Below the pieces are notes generated by a model. The model was not told the origin of the DNA, did not search any database, and saw only the letters and a list, made by a program, of their open reading frames with translations. A stretch of 64,000 nt of DNA from Deltaproteobacteria bacterium (lineage in GTDB: Bacteria; Myxococcota_A; Polyangia; Polyangiales; Houyiibacteriaceae). The stretch lies in the NCBI GenBank assembly GCA_017644045.1, contig JAEPMI010000010.1, positions 248,001-312,000 on the forward strand. Direction: 5' to 3'. Shown piece after piece: positions 23,869 to 32,542 of this stretch; positions within the stretch are counted from its first letter, which is position 1; each line of letters opens with the position of its first letter. The position numbers and the translations under genes are program-made.

Positions 23869-25257
23869 ATGGAGGGATCCTCCCTCAGGGTGCTCGGGGC
23901 GGCCTTCGCGACCGTTCCGGGCGCGAACCCGCACAGTGCCGCGTTCATGGCCATGGCATCCGCGCTCCGCGCGGACATGGACTTCGTGACCGTGAAGCCA
24001 CCGAACCTCGCCTACCAAGGGCGACTCGGAGAGGCTCGCCTCTTCCGAGTCCCGGTCCAGGGCACGCCGGCAGAACAGCGCGCCGGCTTCGCCCGAGCCG
24101 TCCGGCGCCAGGTCGAGTCCGAGGCCTACGACGTGGTCCACGTCCGGGACCCGATCGCCGGGGTCGCCGTGGCCGAGCACCGGCGAGCGATGGGGTTCCG
24201 GCTCCTCTACGAAGTGGGTGGCTTCGCCGACGAGTCCGAGGGCCCGACCATCAACCAGGAGTGGATGGCCTCCCACCGACGCTGTCTCGAGCTCGCCGAC
24301 CTGATCCTGGTCTCCGGCGACGCCGCAGCACGAGCCCTGGCCGACCAGGGCTTCGCCGGAAAGGCCGCCGTGGTCCCTCCCGGGGTCGAGGTCGACACCT
24401 TCGACTGGTGGCCCTCCGCGCCCTCCAAGACCATTCGGCTACTCTACCTCGGGTCCTTCGCTGCGGACCGGGAGATCCCGACCCTCATCTCGGCGATCCG
24501 GACGGCCCACAAGGAGGTCCCGGTCCGGGCGCTCCTCGCCGGTGAGCGCCACCCGGAACGCCGCGCACGCATCCGGCGGCTGGTCGCCGACTTCGGGGTG
24601 GCCGACCTGGTCGACGTGCGCGGCGAGGCTCGGGCCACGACCGTTCCGCGGCTCATCGCCGCGTGCGACATCGGAGTGGTCACTGCCAGCTCGGTGCCGC
24701 GCTTCCAGGAGCTGGGCGGCCTCCCCGAGCCCCTGCTCGAGTTCCTGGCCTGCCGGCGACCCATCGTGGTGGCCGCGGTGCCAGCGATCTCGGACGTCGT
24801 GCGCGACGAGCGCGAGGGCCTGCTCTACCTGCCCGGCGACGACGCTTCCTTGGCGGAGGCCATCGTGACGATGGCCAAGGACCCCAAGCTCCGGGGACGG
24901 CTCATCGAGGATGGCTACGAGCACGTCCGGCAGCGCTTCTCCATGGGCGCGCGGCGGCGACGAATCGCCGAGATCTACTCCATGCTGGCCCCGGGCACCC
25001 AGCAGTACGACGCCTGGCGCGATGCGTTCGACAGCGACATCGGCACGGGCGACCACCCGCTACCGCCGAGCTCGTCGGTGTCCTACGCGCTCGAGGAGCT
25101 GCAGACGACGTCCGGCACGGACGAGGACACCCTCATCGGCGAGTGGGCGCCCTCCACCTCGGTCGAGCCGATGGAAGAGATCGTCCGCCGGAGCTCACGG
25201 CCCCCGCCCTCGGCCAGCCTCCACACGTCGGACACCGATCCGGGCGCGGAGCCCTAG
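23869..25257 (+). CDS. Family 4 glycosyltransferase (GT-B fold)
   Basis: 462 residues. The N-terminal Rossmann half (about 1-170) has DVVHVRDPIAGVAVAE. The C-terminal nucleotide-sugar half (about 175-370) starts LLYLGSFAADREIPTLI and has the donor-site region GLPEPLLEFLACRRPIVVAAVPAISDVVRDEREGLLYLPGDD, with the usual E..x7..E type placement. It transfers a sugar from a nucleotide donor; acceptor unknown. The last 90 residues are a Ser/Thr/Pro/Glu-rich disordered tail not typical of the family. Convergent with the PLP enzyme: the last four bases overlap. Confidence 0.88.
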   Translation: MEGSSLRVLGAAFATVPGANPHSAAFMAMASALRADMDFVTVKPPNLAYQGRLGEARLFRVPVQGTPAEQRAGFARAVRRQVESEAYDVVHVRDPIAGVAVAEHRRAMGFRLLYEVGGFADESEGPTINQEWMASHRRCLELADLILVSGDAAARALADQGFAGKAAVVPPGVEVDTFDWWPSAPSKTIRLLYLGSFAADREIPTLISAIRTAHKEVPVRALLAGERHPERRARIRRLVADFGVADLVDVRGEARATTVPRLIAACDIGVVTASSVPRFQELGGLPEPLLEFLACRRPIVVAAVPAISDVVRDEREGLLYLPGDDASLAEAIVTMAKDPKLRGRLIEDGYEHVRQRFSMGARRRRIAEIYSMLAPGTQQYDAWRDAFDSDIGTGDHPLPPSSSVSYALEELQTTSGTDEDTLIGEWAPSTSVEPMEEIVRRSSRPPPSASLHTSDTDPGAEP

Positions 25258-26429
25258 CCGAGCGCGCGGTCGAGGTCGCGCCAGAGATCCTCGACCGATT
25301 CGATGCCGACCGCGAGGCGCAGGAGCCCCTCGCCGATGCCCGCGGCCACCCGTTGCTCGGGGCTCATCGACGCGTGGGTGGTGGAGGCCGGGTGGGTCAC
25401 CAGGGTGTGGGTGTCGCCGAGGCTCACCGCGCGAACGATCAGGCCGAGCCGATCGTAGAGGCGACGCCCTGCCTCCAGCGGCTCCGTGCCCGCGACCTCG
25501 AACGCCACCATCGCGCCGAACCCACGGTCCATCTGCCGAGCTGCGAGCGCATGCTGCGGATGGGAGGCCAGCCCCGGGTAGCGCACGAGGGAGACCCGAG
25601 GATCGTTCTCCAGTCGGCGCGCCAGCTCGGCCGCGTTCGCGCTCGCGCGCTCCATGCGCAGGGCGAGCGTTCGCAGCCCTCGACTCAGCGAGTACGCCGC
25701 CTGGGGCGCGAGGACGGCGCCCATGGCTCGGACCCCGTGATCCCGGATCGCCTCGATGCGCTCCGCGTCGCCCGCCACGACTCCGCCGAGCACGTCACCG
25801 TGGCCGGAGATCGCCTTGGTGGCCGAGTGCACGACCAGGTCGGCGCCGTGGGCCAGCGGTCGCTGGTGGTAGGGCGTCGCGAAGGTCGAATCGACGAGCA
25901 GCGTCGCGCCGGCCGCTCGCGCGACCTCGGCGAGCGCGGCGATGTCCGTCAGCGCGAGCACCGGGTTCGCCGGCGTCTCGATCGTGATCAGCCGTGTGTC
26001 GGGCTCGATCGCGGCGGCCACCGCCGCGGGGTCGGTCGCGTCGACGAAGGTGGTCCGGACGCCGAGCCGCGCGAACGGTCCCCGCAACACCTTCGCCGTC
26101 TCGGCGTACACCGAGAGCGGCGCGACCACGTGCTCGCCCGCGCCGACCGTCGCTCCGATGACCGACGCGATGGCGCCCATCCCACTGCCGAAGGCGACGG
26201 CGGCCTCCGCCCCCTCGAGGACGGCGAGGGAACGCTCGAAGGCCACGACCGAGGGGTTGCGCCATCGCTGGTAGATCTCACCGCCCGAGCCCTGGAAGCG
26301 CGCTGCCGCGTCCGCGGCGTCGTCGAAGCGGTAGGCCGTCGTCAGATGGATCGGCGGCTGGAGAGCCTCGCCATCGCTCACGCCATGGGCGGCCAGGGTT
26401 TCGAAGCTCCACTCGTCGTCGGTGCTCAC
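25254..26429 (-). CDS. Cys/Met-metabolism PLP-dependent enzyme (trans-sulfuration family)
   Basis: 391 residues. PLP fold type I: the lysine is in VVHSATKAISGHGDV (about residue 205), phosphate binding is in AVAFGSGMGAIASVI, and LLVDSTFATPYHQRPL is the family block. Members include cystathionine gamma-synthase, O-acetylhomoserine sulfhydrylase and methionine gamma-lyase; sequence alone does not decide. The C-terminal SLGDTHTLVTHPASTTHASM is typical of the sulfhydrylase/gamma-lyase group. The GTG start has TAGGGT seven bases upstream and is divergent from the protein kinase with only 22 bases between starts. Confidence 0.88.
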   Translation of the reverse strand: MSTDDEWSFETLAAHGVSDGEALQPPIHLTTAYRFDDAADAAARFQGSGGEIYQRWRNPSVVAFERSLAVLEGAEAAVAFGSGMGAIASVIGATVGAGEHVVAPLSVYAETAKVLRGPFARLGVRTTFVDATDPAAVAAAIEPDTRLITIETPANPVLALTDIAALAEVARAAGATLLVDSTFATPYHQRPLAHGADLVVHSATKAISGHGDVLGGVVAGDAERIEAIRDHGVRAMGAVLAPQAAYSLSRGLRTLALRMERASANAAELARRLENDPRVSLVRYPGLASHPQHALAARQMDRGFGAMVAFEVAGTEPLEAGRRLYDRLGLIVRAVSLGDTHTLVTHPASTTHASMSPEQRVAAGIGEGLLRLAVGIESVEDLWRDLDRALG

Positions 26430-26436
26430 GAGCGGA

Positions 26437-26446
26437 ACCCTACACT
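26437..26446. promoter_or_regulatory. Overlapping divergent -10 elements
   Basis: On the minus strand TAGGGT (26437-26442) stands 7 bases before GTG 26429. On the plus strand TACACT (26441-26446) stands 5 bases before ATG 26452. The two hexamers share two base pairs, so one site could fire both ways. Confidence 0.5.
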
Positions 26447-26451
26447 CGGCA

Positions 26452-27636
26452 ATGGTAGGGTGCAGCGTGAGCGAGGGAGGAGCGACCGAGGGGACCTTCG
26501 GAGACTACGCGCTGACCGAGATGCTCGGCCGCGGAGGAATGGCGGAGACGTTCCTCGGGCGCCGCATCGGGCCCGGTGGCTTCGACCAGCAGGTGTGCAT
26601 CAAGCGGGTGCTCCCGCTCTTCGCCGACGACGACGAATTCGTCCGCCTCTTTCTCGACGAAGCGCGGCTGACGGCGGGCCTGGCGCACGTGAACGTCGTG
26701 CAGGTCGTCGACTTCGGGTCCGCCGAAAGCAGCCCCTTCCTGGTCCTCGAGCTCGTCCGCGGCGCGGACCTGCGGAAGCTGCTCCGGCGAGCCCAGGCGG
26801 CCGACGAGGCCCTCTCGCCGGGTGTGGTGGCCTACCTCGCCCACGAGCTCGCCGCGGCGCTCGAGCACGCGCACGGCGAAGCGGTCGTCCACCGCGACAT
26901 CAGCCCCTCGAACATCCTGGTCAGCATCGCCGGCGAGGTGAAGCTGACGGACTTCGGGATCGCCAAGGCCCTCGCCCAACCCAAGTACACCCAGACCCAG
27001 GTGGTGAAGGGCAAGGTGCCCTACATGGCGCCCGAGTATGCGCGTGAGGGCCGCTTCGAGCCCCGCAGCGACCTCTACGCGCTCGGAATCACCCTCTACG
27101 AAGCGGCGGCCGGGCACCGCCCATACCGGGGCCGAACCGAGGTGGAGACGCTGGAGGAGGCGCTCGCGGGCAACCACCCTCCCCTCGGCGAGGCAGCACC
27201 CTCGATCGGCGCCGAGCTGGCGGCGGTGATCCACCGGCTGATCCGTCCGGACCCGAGCGAGCGCTTCGACTCCGCGGCCGACCTCCTCGATGCGCTCGAG
27301 TCCCTGCCACCGCCCCCGACCGCTCGGCGGCTGCTCGCGCAACGCGTGGCGACCGAGCGGGCGCCCGGGTCCGAGCCCGACGGCGGCGGCACGCTTCGCC
27401 TCGAGGGCACCGAGGCGGCCGCGCTGGAGCCGGTCCCCGAGAGCGCACCCAGCGACGCGGAGACACGGACCCGGCTGCCCGCTGGGCGCGTGACCGAGCC
27501 CCCCACCCAGCGCTCGGAGCATCCGCCACCGATGGCGCCAGAGCCCGAGGGCCTGGACCGCCGGCTGCTCCTCGCCGTCGCGGCCGCCACGGTGTTGGCC
27601 GGCCTGGCCGGCATCGCTTGGCTGCTGATGAGCTAG
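26452..27636 (+). CDS. Eukaryotic-type Ser/Thr protein kinase with C-terminal membrane anchor
   Basis: 394 residues. The kinase domain (about 20-285) has every key motif: glycine loop LGRGGMAETFLG, VAIK-type lysine in QVCIKRVLP, catalytic loop HRDISPSN, DFG in LTDFGIAKAL, and APE in VPYMAPEYA. A Pro/Glu/Thr-rich linker (about 290-365) and one transmembrane helix at the very end (LLLAVAAATVLAGLAGIAWLL) follow. Most bacterial PknB-type kinases put a sensor after the helix; here nothing follows, so it is cytoplasmic and tail-anchored. Myxobacteria have many such kinases. The ATG fits the TACACT -10 upstream; GTG 26467 is an alternative. Confidence 0.9.
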   Translation: MVGCSVSEGGATEGTFGDYALTEMLGRGGMAETFLGRRIGPGGFDQQVCIKRVLPLFADDDEFVRLFLDEARLTAGLAHVNVVQVVDFGSAESSPFLVLELVRGADLRKLLRRAQAADEALSPGVVAYLAHELAAALEHAHGEAVVHRDISPSNILVSIAGEVKLTDFGIAKALAQPKYTQTQVVKGKVPYMAPEYAREGRFEPRSDLYALGITLYEAAAGHRPYRGRTEVETLEEALAGNHPPLGEAAPSIGAELAAVIHRLIRPDPSERFDSAADLLDALESLPPPPTARRLLAQRVATERAPGSEPDGGGTLRLEGTEAAALEPVPESAPSDAETRTRLPAGRVTEPPTQRSEHPPPMAPEPEGLDRRLLLAVAAATVLAGLAGIAWLLMS

Positions 27637-27719
27637 ACCCGCTCGCCAGAGGTTCTGACCGGTTGATCGCGGCCCTCGACGCCGATCTCGCCCGTCGAGC
27701 TCCTTGAATAGGCTACGGG

Positions 27720-29960
27720 CTACTCGGCTTGCGCTTCGGGCTGCGCCTCGCCGTTGGCGCCGTCGATCGCGTTCCGCTTCTGGTCTTCGAGGAGGCCGAG
27801 ACCGATGGCCATCGCCTTGCGGGCGCGCTCCAGGAGCGCGTCGTCGGTGGCGATCTTCTGCATCGCGACCGTGAGGCGCCCCTCGAGGTCGGCCTTGGCG
27901 GCTTCGAGGCGAGCGACGTGCGTCTCGAGGCGAGTCTTCGTCTCCTCGAGCTGCGCGACGTTGCCCTCGAGGGCGCTCTTGGTCTGTTCGAGCTGGGCGA
28001 CGTTGGCTTCGAGGCTGCTCTTGGCGCTCTCGAGCTCGGCGACCTGAGTCTCGAGCCCGCTCTTGGCCTGCTCGAGCTCCGCGACCTTGCCTTCCAGCGA
28101 CTCGTTGTCGGACGAGAGGCTGGCCACCTGGCGCTCCAGCTCGGCCTTGCTCGCCTCGAGGCTCTGAATGCTCTCCTTGGCGGACGCGAGCTCCTGGTCG
28201 CGCTCGGCGAGCGACTCGGTTCGCTGCGCGAGCTCCGCATCGACGGCGGCCTTGGCCTCCTCGAGCGCCTGCAGCTTCTCGGTCGTCTCGTTGACGCTGT
28301 TCTCGGTGTCCGCGAGCTTGCGCCCGAGGAGCGCGAGCTCCTTGCCGTGGTCCTGCTCCTTCTGGGCCAGGGCCGCGTTCTTCTCTTCCTCGAGCTCGGC
28401 CTCGCGGGCGGCGAGCTCCTGAGCCTTCTGCTCCAGCGCGGACGTCTTGTCCGCCTCGGCAGCCTGCAGCGCCTGCGCCTTCTCGGCCTCGAGCGCTTCC
28501 TTCTGGGCGGCCAGGTTGGCGGCCTCCTGTGCGTCCCGCTCCTCGGCGAGCTGGGCGAGCGCCGCGGCATGTGCGGCCTTCTCGGTCTCCAGCGCACCGT
28601 CGTGCTCCGCCTTGGCTGCCTGCATGGCGGCTTCGTGCTCGTTCTTCGCCGCCTCGAGGGCGGCGGCGTGCTCGTCCTTGGCCCCCTCGAGGGCAGCGGC
28701 CGCCTGAGCGCGGGAGGTCGCCATCGCGTCCGCGTGGCTCTCCTCCATCTCCTGGATCTTCGCGGCGGCCTGGGTCTTCTCCTGCTCGAGCTCGGACTCG
28801 AGGCCAGTGGCCTTCGTCTGCGCCTTCTCGAGTCGACCCTTCGTCTCCTCGAGTCGCTTGTTGAGGCTCTCCTTGTCCGCCGTGAGCGCGGTGTTCTGCT
28901 CCTCGGCCGTCGCCGTTCGCCGCTCGAGCGCGAGGACCTTGTCCTCGACGTCGGCCTTCTCGCGCTCGACCTGGATGCTGCGGTCGCGGAGCTCGACGAG
29001 CTCCTTGTCGCGGGCGCTGACCTGGTCGCGGAGATCGAGGATCTCCTTGTCCTTGGAGTTGAGCTTCTCGCGCAGATCGAGGAACTCGCGGCTCGAGATG
29101 CCGCCACCCCCGCCGCCATCGGCCTTGAGCGTCGCGACCTCGCTCTCGAGCTTCGTGACCTTGCCCTCGAACTCTTCGGCGCGCGCCGTGAGCCCCGGGA
29201 CCTTGTCCGCGGCTTCCTTGGCGGCCGCGAGCTGCTCCTCGAGCTCGGCGATCCGGGCCCGCGATTGCTCGAGAGCCTCGGTCGCGGCGGCGCTCGCCGC
29301 GGGCGCTTCGTCCACCACGTCGGTCGCGGGCGCGACCTCGACGGGCTCGGGCTCGGGTTCCGGCTCGGGCTGCGAGAGGCCCGCCTCCTCGAGCATCTCG
29401 GCGGAGAGGATCGCGGTGGCATCCTCCTCTTCGAAGTCCGAGGGGACATCCTCGACCTCTTCGATCGCGATCACCTCGGGCTCGGGATCGTCCTCGACCA
29501 GGAGCGCGTCGAAGGCGTCATCCGCGAACGCGTCGATCTCGTCGTCCACCGACTCGGCGGCGCCGGCGCCCGCTGCTGCATCGGCGATGGGGACGAACTG
29601 GCGGATGGACTCCACCAGCTGCTCCATCGGGACCGGCTTCTGGACGTAGTCTTCCGCGCGGGTCCGGAGCTTCTTGTGCTGCTCGAAGATCTCGCCGGCG
29701 TTCGCGTCGCTGGAGAGGATGATCAGGGGAATCTGCTTGAGCGCGCCGCTCTTCTTGATCTTCTTGCAGACCAGAAACCCGTTCATGCTGGGCAGCTCGA
29801 TCGACAGCAGGATCAGATCCGGCGGCTCGCTCGCCGCGCGGTCGAGCCCGGTCTGACCGTCGGCGACCACCTCGAGAGCTACGTCTCGACCAGCGAATCC
29901 AGCCTCAAGCTCCTTGGCGAAAGAAGGGTCGGCCTCGAAGGCCAGAATGCGATGCGCCAT
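27720..29960 (-). CDS. frzS: FrzS-like pseudo-receiver / coiled-coil motility protein
   Basis: 746 residues. The N-terminal 125 form a receiver-like domain (RILAFEADPSF, DLILLSIELPSMNGFLVCKKIKK, VQKPVPMEQL). A Pro/Glu linker follows (about 130-240), then a 450-residue coiled coil with heptads rich in Ala/Glu/Lys. The conserved end is ALLERARKAMAIGLGLLEDQ, close to the end of Myxococcus FrzS. FrzS localises to cell poles and is needed for type IV pilus (social) motility; it is cytoplasmic. As in FrzS the receiver is atypical: Ser53 sits at the acceptor Asp position (Glu55 is nearby), though Lys108 is kept. Strong GAGGAG ribosome site. A pilMNOPQ locus is 17 kb away; no frz chemosensory genes are near. 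Confidence 0.85.
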   Translation of the reverse strand: MAHRILAFEADPSFAKELEAGFAGRDVALEVVADGQTGLDRAASEPPDLILLSIELPSMNGFLVCKKIKKSGALKQIPLIILSSDANAGEIFEQHKKLRTRAEDYVQKPVPMEQLVESIRQFVPIADAAAGAGAAESVDDEIDAFADDAFDALLVEDDPEPEVIAIEEVEDVPSDFEEEDATAILSAEMLEEAGLSQPEPEPEPEPVEVAPATDVVDEAPAASAAATEALEQSRARIAELEEQLAAAKEAADKVPGLTARAEEFEGKVTKLESEVATLKADGGGGGGISSREFLDLREKLNSKDKEILDLRDQVSARDKELVELRDRSIQVEREKADVEDKVLALERRTATAEEQNTALTADKESLNKRLEETKGRLEKAQTKATGLESELEQEKTQAAAKIQEMEESHADAMATSRAQAAAALEGAKDEHAAALEAAKNEHEAAMQAAKAEHDGALETEKAAHAAALAQLAEERDAQEAANLAAQKEALEAEKAQALQAAEADKTSALEQKAQELAAREAELEEEKNAALAQKEQDHGKELALLGRKLADTENSVNETTEKLQALEEAKAAVDAELAQRTESLAERDQELASAKESIQSLEASKAELERQVASLSSDNESLEGKVAELEQAKSGLETQVAELESAKSSLEANVAQLEQTKSALEGNVAQLEETKTRLETHVARLEAAKADLEGRLTVAMQKIATDDALLERARKAMAIGLGLLEDQKRNAIDGANGEAQPEAQAE

Positions 29961-30071
29961 CGTTCTCCTCGCGGGACGATCCCGCCGGCGCGAGGATACG
30001 TGTCGCGTTTGCGGACTGTCAACGACGTGACATCGCGAAAAGCTCGCGATTTCGGCTGGCTAGGCCGCGAC

Positions 30072-30875
30072 TCAAGGCACGCGGGCGCTCGCGGCCAGCT
30101 GCAGGAGCTGCTCGCGATCGAGGTCGCCCGTGAAGGCGTAACGGATCCCCGCGTGCTCCCGGACCGGCACCGCGTAGCCGTGCACGTCCCGGTAGATGAG
30201 CTGTCGGCCGCCGACCTCGACCTCTTCGCCGGCGCTCTCCACCGGCGCGTCGGTCACGACCACCGTCACGCGGTGACCTTCGACGTCGTAGTAGAGGGCC
30301 GCCGCCTGTCGCTCTCGCACGTTCGAGAGCCGGGCGCCGACCAGGCGGGCGTTGCGCGCGGCGAACTCCGCCGGGCGAACCGGGAAGCCGACCTTGCCGC
30401 GGAAGTAGCGCGCGACCTCCTCGTCGGGCGCTGGAGCCGTCTCGGTCTCGGCGTTCACCAGGGACACGTCCGCCGGAAGCCCTGCCGAGTGGACGCGCAC
30501 GACGTCCAGCGCGAGCGCCTCGTCCTGCTTCCCCTGGGCCTCGAAGGCCGCGAGGATGAAGATGCCGATGGCCGCCGCGGCCGACAGAGGCACCGCGATC
30601 CGCCAGCGAATGGGGATGAAGGGCTCGGACGGCGCGACGCTCTCGCGCTCGTCCTCCTCGTCGAGCGCGGCACGCACTCGATCGGCCAGGTGCGCGGGCG
30701 CCGCGACCTCGGGCATCGCCTCGCGGACGAGCTCGCGGGTCGTCCCCTCGAACTCGAGGTGGTCGAGGCACGCCTCGCATGCATCGAGGTGTGTCTCGAA
30801 CTCCACCGCGGTCGCGGCGTCCAGCTCCCCGTCGACGAACGCGCCGACGTGGCGACGGAAGAGCTGACAATTCAT
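30072..30875 (-). CDS. Zinc-finger anti-sigma factor
   Basis: 267 residues. The N-terminal zf-HC2 domain ([19 protein letters not shown], then HLDACEAC supplying the HxxxCxxC zinc site) binds an ECF sigma factor. One membrane helix ([21 protein letters not shown], about 88-108) follows, and a periplasmic domain of about 155 residues probably senses envelope stress. Its ATG overlaps the stop of the ECF sigma gene by four bases, the classic sigma/anti-sigma pairing. Two longer overlapping frames are shadows. Confidence 0.9.
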   Translation of the reverse strand: MNCQLFRRHVGAFVDGELDAATAVEFETHLDACEACLDHLEFEGTTRELVREAMPEVAAPAHLADRVRAALDEEDERESVAPSEPFIPIRWRIAVPLSAAAAIGIFILAAFEAQGKQDEALALDVVRVHSAGLPADVSLVNAETETAPAPDEEVARYFRGKVGFPVRPAEFAARNARLVGARLSNVRERQAAALYYDVEGHRVTVVVTDAPVESAGEEVEVGGRQLIYRDVHGYAVPVREHAGIRYAFTGDLDREQLLQLAASARVP

Positions 30876-31576
30876 GCGGTTCCGACCTTCTTTCGGCGGT
30901 ACTCGTCGAGCCGGACCGGCTCCGCCACCTCTTCGAGGGTCTCTTCGACGATGCCCATCTGGATCGCCTGCTTGAGGAGCTTCTTCTGGAGCCCCTTCCG
31001 CGCCCGGTGCAGGCGCGACATCACCGTGCCGACCGGGCAACCGACCGCGTCGGCGATCTCCTTGTAGGAGAGCTCCTCCACGTCCGCGAGGAGGATCATG
31101 ATGCGGTGATCCTCGGGCAGCTCGTCGATGGCCTTCTGGATCTCCCGAGCGAGGATCCCACGCTGGGCCGCCTCGATGGGCTGGTTCAGCCCCCGCATGG
31201 CCGAGCGGCTCATGACGCCTTCGCCCACGGGGGCGGCCATCGCTCCGTCGAAGACCTTCCGCTCGCGCACCGACCGGCGGTAGCGGTTGATGAAGGTGTT
31301 CGTCTGGATGCGGAGCAGCCAGGCCTTGAGGTTCGTCCCCGCCTCGAAGCGGTCCCAGAACCGGTAGGCGCGGAGCAGTGTGTCCTGCACCAAGTCCTCG
31401 GCATCACTGGGAGAACGGGTCAGCCGTAGGGCGGCTCCATAGAGCGCGTCCAGGTGCGGCATCGCCTCGCGCTCGAAGTCGGCGCGTCTCGGCTCGGGGG
31501 GTGATTTGTCGAAGAGGGGCATGCGGTCGTCGGGCATGGTCTTTGGACGTGGGAACCAGGGTTTCGGTTCCTTCAT
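30872..31576 (-). CDS. ECF-type RNA polymerase sigma factor
   Basis: 234 residues. Sigma region 2 (about 40-105: [31 protein letters not shown], then [20 protein letters not shown]) and region 4 (about 160-210: [44 protein letters not shown]) are complete. An N-terminal extension of about 35 residues and a C-terminal tail of 25 are unusual. It is released from the membrane by its coupled anti-sigma partner. The longest ATG is used; MPDDRM (31537) is an alternative. A predicted sigma-70 promoter sits 30-60 bases upstream. Confidence 0.9.
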   Translation of the reverse strand: MKEPKPWFPRPKTMPDDRMPLFDKSPPEPRRADFEREAMPHLDALYGAALRLTRSPSDAEDLVQDTLLRAYRFWDRFEAGTNLKAWLLRIQTNTFINRYRRSVRERKVFDGAMAAPVGEGVMSRSAMRGLNQPIEAAQRGILAREIQKAIDELPEDHRIMILLADVEELSYKEIADAVGCPVGTVMSRLHRARKGLQKKLLKQAIQMGIVEETLEEVAEPVRLDEYRRKKVGTA

Positions 31577-31609
31577 TCCAAAGATTTTCCGGTTCGTGCC
31601 GGCCCAGGG

Positions 31610-31638
31610 AGCATAGCCCCGCCCCGGGAGGGAGCCAA
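31610..31638 (-). promoter_or_regulatory. Predicted sigma-70 promoter of the ECF sigma operon
   Basis: Minus strand TTGGCT (31633-31638), 17-base spacer, TATGCT (31610-31615). Transcription would start near 31603 with a leader of about 27 bases. It ends 18 bases before the inverted-repeat element. Confidence 0.5.
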
Positions 31639-31656
31639 ACGGCCAGGCGGCGGTGT

Positions 31657-31828
31657 CCTAGCAGCTTGCGGCAAAAGTCGCGCGGGCGCTTCGCGCCCTG
31701 AGCGCACCCCCTGCCGCCATCCCCTCACGCTCGAAAATACTTCGGCATTTCCTCGGTTCGCGGACGCACCATGACGCCCACCCAGACCAACGATCCACCT
31801 CACGCGCCTCTCGCCGCAAGCTGCTAGG
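31657..31828. mobile_element. 172-bp MITE-like element with perfect 16-base terminal inverted repeats
   Basis: The ends are exact inverted copies: 31657-31672 reads CCTAGCAGCTTGCGGC and 31813-31828 reads GCCGCAAGCTGCTAGG. Each end carries CTAG, best read as a 4-base target duplication around an 11-base repeat. Inside, a subterminal hairpin GGGCGCTTCGCGCCC is followed by a core whose 46 bases (31720-31765) are identical to 44644-44689. No protein is encoded. The right end overlaps and supplies the TAG stop of the PHA-type regulator gene. Confidence 0.8.
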
Positions 31829-32441
31829 CGTCGGAATCGGGCGCCGGGGGCTCGGTCTTGCCCTCGCTCTTGCGGTTCAGGAGGCTCGCGAGCTTCTGCT
31901 CGAGCTCCTCGATCCGCCCCTGCAGCCGGCGGACCTCTCCCTGCAGCTGCTGCACGTGCCCCATGGCGCCGCCCAAGATCGCCCGAACGCGGTCGTCGGC
32001 GAGCCCCTTGAGCTCGCCAAAGGACTCCAGCGGGCCCTTGGCCGCCTTCTTCTCGCCTTCGGCCTCGCCCTCGGCAGGCGCCGCAGCCTCCCCCTCGGGG
32101 ACCTTGCCGTCCGGTCGAACGAGCTTGCTCAGACCCGCCGGGAGGGAGTCGATGAGCCGCTTCTGACCGTCCTGGATGAACGAGAGCAGGGTGCTGCGCT
32201 TGACGTCGCTGTCGCCCTTCTTCTCTTCCTCGTAGATGATCTGGGCCAGCGTGACGTTCGTGAGATCCTCCTTCGACTTGTTGTCGATGATCTTCACGTC
32301 CTCGCCGTCGCGCACCAGCTCCGCGATCTGCTGCAGCGTCACGTAGCGCGAGTCCCGGGTGTCGTAGAGCTTCCGGTTCGCGTAGCGCTTGATCAGGCGG
32401 GGCTCGCTTCCGGCTCCGCCGCCCTCGGTCGTCGTCTCCAC
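31824..32441 (-). CDS. Polyhydroxyalkanoate synthesis repressor-like DNA-binding protein
   Basis: 205 residues. The N-terminal domain (about 14-75) is the PHB_acc_N DNA-binding domain: RLIKRYANRKLYDTRDSRYV then LQQIAELVRDGEDVKIIDNKS. A short PHB_acc region (LAQIIYEEEKKG, LLSFIQDG), a Glu/Ala linker and a C-terminal coiled coil (VQQLQGEVRRLQGRIEELEQKL) follow. Relatives (PhaR) sense polyhydroxybutyrate and repress phasin genes; in myxobacteria the target may differ. GTG start with GAGGAG upstream. The stop codon lies in the terminal repeat of the adjoining element, so the last residues may have been changed by that insertion. Confidence 0.85.
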   Translation of the reverse strand: METTTEGGGAGSEPRLIKRYANRKLYDTRDSRYVTLQQIAELVRDGEDVKIIDNKSKEDLTNVTLAQIIYEEEKKGDSDVKRSTLLSFIQDGQKRLIDSLPAGLSKLVRPDGKVPEGEAAAPAEGEAEGEKKAAKGPLESFGELKGLADDRVRAILGGAMGHVQQLQGEVRRLQGRIEELEQKLASLLNRKSEGKTEPPAPDSDA

Positions 32442-32528
32442 GCAGCTCCTCTCCCTTGTCGTATCCTGCCGCGACGCGTCGCGTCAAGGGCGACGACGGC
32501 GGGGCTGGCTCTGAGGCAAACGCTTCCC

Positions 32529-32534
32529 TAGCAT
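32529..32534 (+). promoter_or_regulatory. Predicted -10 element (TAGCAT), leaderless type
   Basis: Eight bases before GTG 32543. It supports the inner start of the following gene rather than the TTG at 32456. Confidence 0.4.
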
Positions 32535-32542
32535 TTCCTGGA

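Noticed and set aside
27729-31067. 1112-codon plus-strand open frame
   Set aside because: Antisense shadow of the FrzS-like and anti-sigma genes; composition is Leu/Arg/Glu-biased as expected from GC-rich antisense and it has no recognisable domain.
32456-32542. N-terminal extension of the repeat protein from TTG 32456
   Set aside because: The translated residues look non-coding and a -10 box with GTG 32543 is better placed.
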